Assembly (NCBI GenBank): GCA_963277665.1
Contig: OY728147.1
Coordinates: 1,262,253,424-1,262,317,423, forward strand
DNA from: Viscum album
Taxonomy: Eukaryota; Streptophyta; Magnoliopsida; Santalales; Viscaceae
Reading direction: 5' to 3'
DNA length: 64,000 bases
Under the pieces are notes generated by a model, which worked only from the letters and a program-made list of their open reading frames with translations, was not told the DNA's origin and did not search any database. Shown in pieces: positions 60,570-64,000 of this stretch. The position numbers were made by a program, and so were the translations under genes. How positions within the stretch are numbered: the stretch's first letter is position 1; each line of letters begins with the position of its first letter.

Positions 60570-60668
60570 ATAATGATTGAGTTTTTGGCACCAGACCTCA
60601 GAGTCCAGGTCTGAGGAACCTAAAACCCAATCCATTAAGAGAATCTATCCACTAAGTTATGATGTCTT
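60570..60668 (-). mobile_element. tRNA-derived SINE-like fragment in LTR D
   Basis: On the reverse strand, ATAACTTAGTGGATAGATTC resembles an A box region, and GGGTTTTAGGTTCCTCAGAC about 30 bases on resembles a B box (GGTTC.A.TCC). It ends toward 60570 near a T-rich stretch on the forward strand. It is short, about 95 bp, and coincides with the break in LTR D homology. Confidence 0.45.
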
Positions 60669-61232
60669 TATAAGTTATCATAAAAATAATAAGTGAACAT
60701 ATATTGATATGTGAGAGGCACAATTTTATGAGTATTCTCCATTTTCAAGGATAATGATTATTGAATCATGCTTCCATAATCATACATCTCATTTCTAATA
60801 TTATTCGAAAATCCTTATACATTGAATCAAATTTCAAATCTATAATTTATTCTATCTGATTATCTTATGTCTTGTCCATGAACCTTAATTATTTTCTCAT
60901 AACCACATTCTTATCTTATTATCAAATATGGTCTTTGATTCTTATATCCCATGTTTATTGTTACTGAATATTTGTGATCACACAATATTAGGTTTACAAC
61001 ACCAAGTTTATGAATAAGAACATCACATATGATATATCTATAAGGATATCATGCATGAAGAGTATTTTTAGGAGATGGTGAATAATATTTGTAAAATAAC
61101 TTGGTTATGCATCAAATCTTCAATGAATCTAAAACTACGGTTTCTAGGGTGAGATTTATTTTGTGATATAAGGAATAATATTATAAAATGATATTTCATG
61201 AATGTATATTATAGTTGGGTTTCTTTATATAT
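60669..61232 (+). mobile_element. Second T4 LTR tail
   Basis: GATATATCTATAAGGATATC (61031) and ACTACGGTTTCTAGGG (61134) repeat the LTR C/D tail order (ATATATCTATAAGG..., CTTTGGTTCTTAGG). It ends CTTTATATATT, followed by a decayed primer site, ATTAGTATAATATTTAG (61231-61247). The part 60669-60990 aligns poorly. Confidence 0.4.
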
Positions 61233-61463
61233 TATTAGTATAATATTTAGTTATTATTTTGGATACAATATGAGGAATAGGTGATAGATCTTAAAACAAT
61301 CTTTGTTGAACCAATGGTGGTTCATGATGAACATTAAATTACATGGGTTAAAAAATCAAGGTGTTATAATTTAGAACATTTTAGAATTGAATTTTTTCAA
61401 TATATGATAAAATAAAATAATTATTATTTATTGATACTCACACTAATATTTTTGATTTTTTAA

Positions 61464-62130
61464 ATGGATTTAACCAGAAGGAATAAACTAATAATTTGTG
61501 TGAAGGACAATGTAATGATTATACAAATGAAAATAGGAATGGGATGGGATATAGAGTGAAAAATATTATAAAATAAACTCTCTCAATAGATAAATAATAA
61601 AAAAATAAATCTAAAATCAGAAATACAATAAATAATGATCAAATCTATATTATTCTCTTAATGTGACAACATACACCATTCTTTTTTGGGTCTTTCGATC
61701 TGCTAATTTTTGAGTAGCGGATCAATGTAATATAAATTATATTCCCTATAATTCAATGATCATAATTTAAAACATTTGTTTTAGTTGTCTATAATTTTAG
61801 AGGTGAGGCATATAAATGGTGGACCATAATAAAAAAATGTAATAATAATAAATCAACTCTATGGAGTAGGTGGAGTTTAAGAAGATAATTTTCAATAAAT
61901 ATTTTCTCAAAAATCTATACTCTAAAATCAAGAGTAAATTTATAGAGATGACACAAAAATATCTTGAATCCATTAATACCAATGAATCAAACATAAAATG
62001 AACTTCAAGGTATGTATTTTTTTCATCAAACCTGATTGAAAAATTGATTTTTTATTAATGGATTAAAACCATGTCTTTGAAAAGTGTTAGCTATAAAGGA
62101 CATTGGTAGATATGAATAAAATTCTCAATG
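61464..62130 (+). pseudogene. Second T4 gag pseudogene
   Basis: ATG at 61464 (MDLTRRNK) matches the first copy's MDLNRSNR. The capsid region is partly present, from about 61797: GEAYKWW-like VRHINGG, then VEFKKIIFNKYFLKNLYSKI, KFIEMTQKYLESINTNES and INGLKPC, matching WEEFK..F...YFP, EF..L.QG..SV and FI.GL.P. Frame shifts separate these pieces. The segment 61550-61790 has many small indels. Confidence 0.55.
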
Positions 62131-62739
62131 TGATATCAACGTATCAATATAGATTTAAAAATCCATTAATACTAATTATTTTTTTGGAAAAGAAGAAGAT
62201 AATAGAGTTTTAGGGATGCTCAAATGACAAAACCCATAGATTAAAAAAATTAATCTTCCAATAAGATTAAAGTTATGGAATAAACATAGATGATATTTCC
62301 TTAAAGGGTCATGAAAATGCATCATGTGTAGAAGATAATTTCATCAAGAATATTAATTATAAATAGATATGAAGAGTCCAAACAATGATATAGATATAAA
62401 TAAATTTCATCCTAATACACCACCCACACACTAATGAATAAATTTTATAGAGCACAAATGATATGTTAACTAATACACTAATACAAGGGTAAATTATGAA
62501 AATTGACATAAAAATCCCATTAGGAATAAGGAAAAATGGAAATTCTACTCAATAGGAAATATGGAATTAGGTCATGAAAACAATGTTATAAAAGGGACAC
62601 TCATCATTTACTCAAGAACTATAAATGTTTTATTTAATTATTGTTCTAACCACTCTATCATATATAGAATGTTTTCTAATTTAATTCAATAATGTAAAAA
62701 TGATTTGATATTGAATTATTAGTAAAAACCACTATTTTT

Positions 62740-62960
62740 ATGATTATTATACCCCATGTGTATAACTCTTCTCTGATAGAAATTTGTGGTAATGTATTTT
62801 ATAAAAATCATATCATTCTCTCTTTATTTGAATTTGATGTAATTATCACCATTGATTGGATCATCCTATTTGTAGCCTACATAAATCTTTAGGATAATGA
62901 AATCAAAATTCATATCCCAAATAAACCTATTATATTCCATCATTGTAAGGATGATGATAA
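62740..62960 (+). pseudogene. Second T4 protease remnant
   Basis: SSLIEICGNVFYKNHIILSL followed by FEFDVIITIDWIIL (about 62770-62865) matches the protease block LI.L..FDVILGMDWL, and KIHIPNK corresponds to V.F..P. The active-site Asp-Ser-Gly was not found. No reverse transcriptase follows in recognisable form. Confidence 0.6.
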
Positions 62961-62999
62961 CTTTGTTTTATATCTATATATTTATGGGTTTTTATATGT

Positions 63000-64000
63000 G
63001 AATTCATTGAATAATAATCGATTAAAGTTGGGTTTCATGGAAGATATTGATTTATTGTGTATTCTTATATAGGAATGAAATTTGGAAAAATATGAAGGAT
63101 GCAATTTCAATTGAAGAACAAAGTGTCACTTCATGCCATGTTGTGAAGCATATAAACTCAAAAATGAAGTATTTAAAAGTGGATATTGAATATTGAATCC
63201 AAAGAAACTAGGGCATCCATTTAATGATGATTTTTCCATGATGTTGGATGATCACGGGAGGTTCTAGAGGCATAAAACTAAAGAACCAAGAAAAAACATA
63301 GTTTTTGACATTTGAATATGACTTTACATGTCATGTAATCATTACACGTCACATAAATATACAAGGTGTGAACCATTTACAGCTCATGAAGAGAAGAATA
63401 ATCACCCAGATTAATTTTCACATGTGTCACATCGTGACACAAGTCATGAATATATAGAGATATTTTTATGATGTGAAAATGGATCTGAAGTTTTGAAGCC
63501 CAAATAAAAATAACTAAAAAGGCCTAATAAAGTGGAAGTTTAGGGTTAAACCCACAAAGAGAAGGGAATACAACATTAAATTCTTGAAAAAAGGTTAGGT
63601 TAATAAAATTTCACTTATATTTAATAAACTAATTAAATAAGATAGATTAAATATATAAAATTAAAGAATAAATACCAGAAGGGTTTAGGATCAATTTCAG
63701 GGTATATATAAAATATAATCTTCAATATACCTTTGGATAGACCTATGACATTAGTTGTAAAGTAGTTCAAGGGTCACAAATTGGTTATGGATGGATCAAC
63801 CTATACTAAACTATCACTTGGTCTAGATATAACTAACAACCAAGATGCATTCCTCTTAGATTATATGGTAGAAAGTGTCACAATCTAATGGTCATAGCCA
63901 GCTCAACTTCAACTAGGTTAGGGTCCTTTTGTTTCACCCCCTAAGGCTAGGTTTTTGCAATGGAATGATACAGAACAATTTAATTTAACCTAATTACTAG
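63000..64000. other. Unassigned sequence with short palindromes
   Basis: Two short perfect inverted repeats are present: TGTAAT / ATTACA around C at 63340, and TGTGTCAC / GTGACACA around ATC at 63431-63433. The stretch 63540-64000 is less AT-rich (CAGCTCAACTTCAACTAGGT) but matches nothing I recognise. Confidence 0.35.

Overview
The window looks like 64 kb of gene-free nuclear repeat DNA from a vascular plant, most likely a flowering plant. It is very AT-rich and I find no host protein-coding gene, rRNA unit or true tRNA gene. The plant origin rests on the elements present: Ty3/gypsy retrotransposons primed from initiator tRNA-Met, an Athila-type gag, a plant-type LINE carrying RNase H, and Cassandra elements, whose LTRs contain 5S rRNA sequence. 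I cannot name the species.

Layout. 1-6560: remnant of a Ty3/gypsy element (T1, + strand), with the end of its 5' LTR, a primer site, broken gag, protease, RNase H and integrase, and the first 2.1 kb of its 3' LTR. 6700-8980: unassigned, with one GC-rich patch. 8980-12058: gag and protease remnant of an Athila-like element. 12059-15455 plus 26844-27130: an old reverse-strand LTR split by a young insertion. 15456-26838: that insertion (G1, reverse strand), with two 4,849-bp LTRs, a 1,685-bp non-coding interior and a 5-bp target duplication. 28499-36345: an old element (T2) with two recognisable LTRs of about 2.7 kb. 37236-39503: a 5'-truncated LINE on the reverse strand. 40278-42656: a tandem array of six Cassandra LTRs joined by five 102-bp interiors. 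44157-46260: chromodomain end and LTR of a reverse-strand gypsy element (T3). 47100-63000: an old tandem of giant-LTR gypsy copies (T4), LTR-interior-LTR-interior, disrupted by SINE-like pieces. 63000-64000: unassigned.

The most unusual signal is an arrangement shared by the LTRs of T1, T4 (two copies) and G1. Each has a TATA box, then a predicted splice donor 170-177 bp downstream, then a series of two to four related modules of about 70 bp starting about 330-350 bp after the TATA box and spaced about 170-210 bp apart. In G1 two of the modules are near-perfect inverted repeats. Together with acceptor-like AG sites just before the gag start codons, this suggests a long leader intron beginning inside the LTR, with the hairpin modules in the intron. 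The second highlight is the Cassandra array.

All coding remnants are dead. Many changes in conserved residues fit G-to-A or C-to-T transitions, as expected from deamination of methylated cytosine. All alignments were made by eye; coordinates of diverged LTR ends are approximate.
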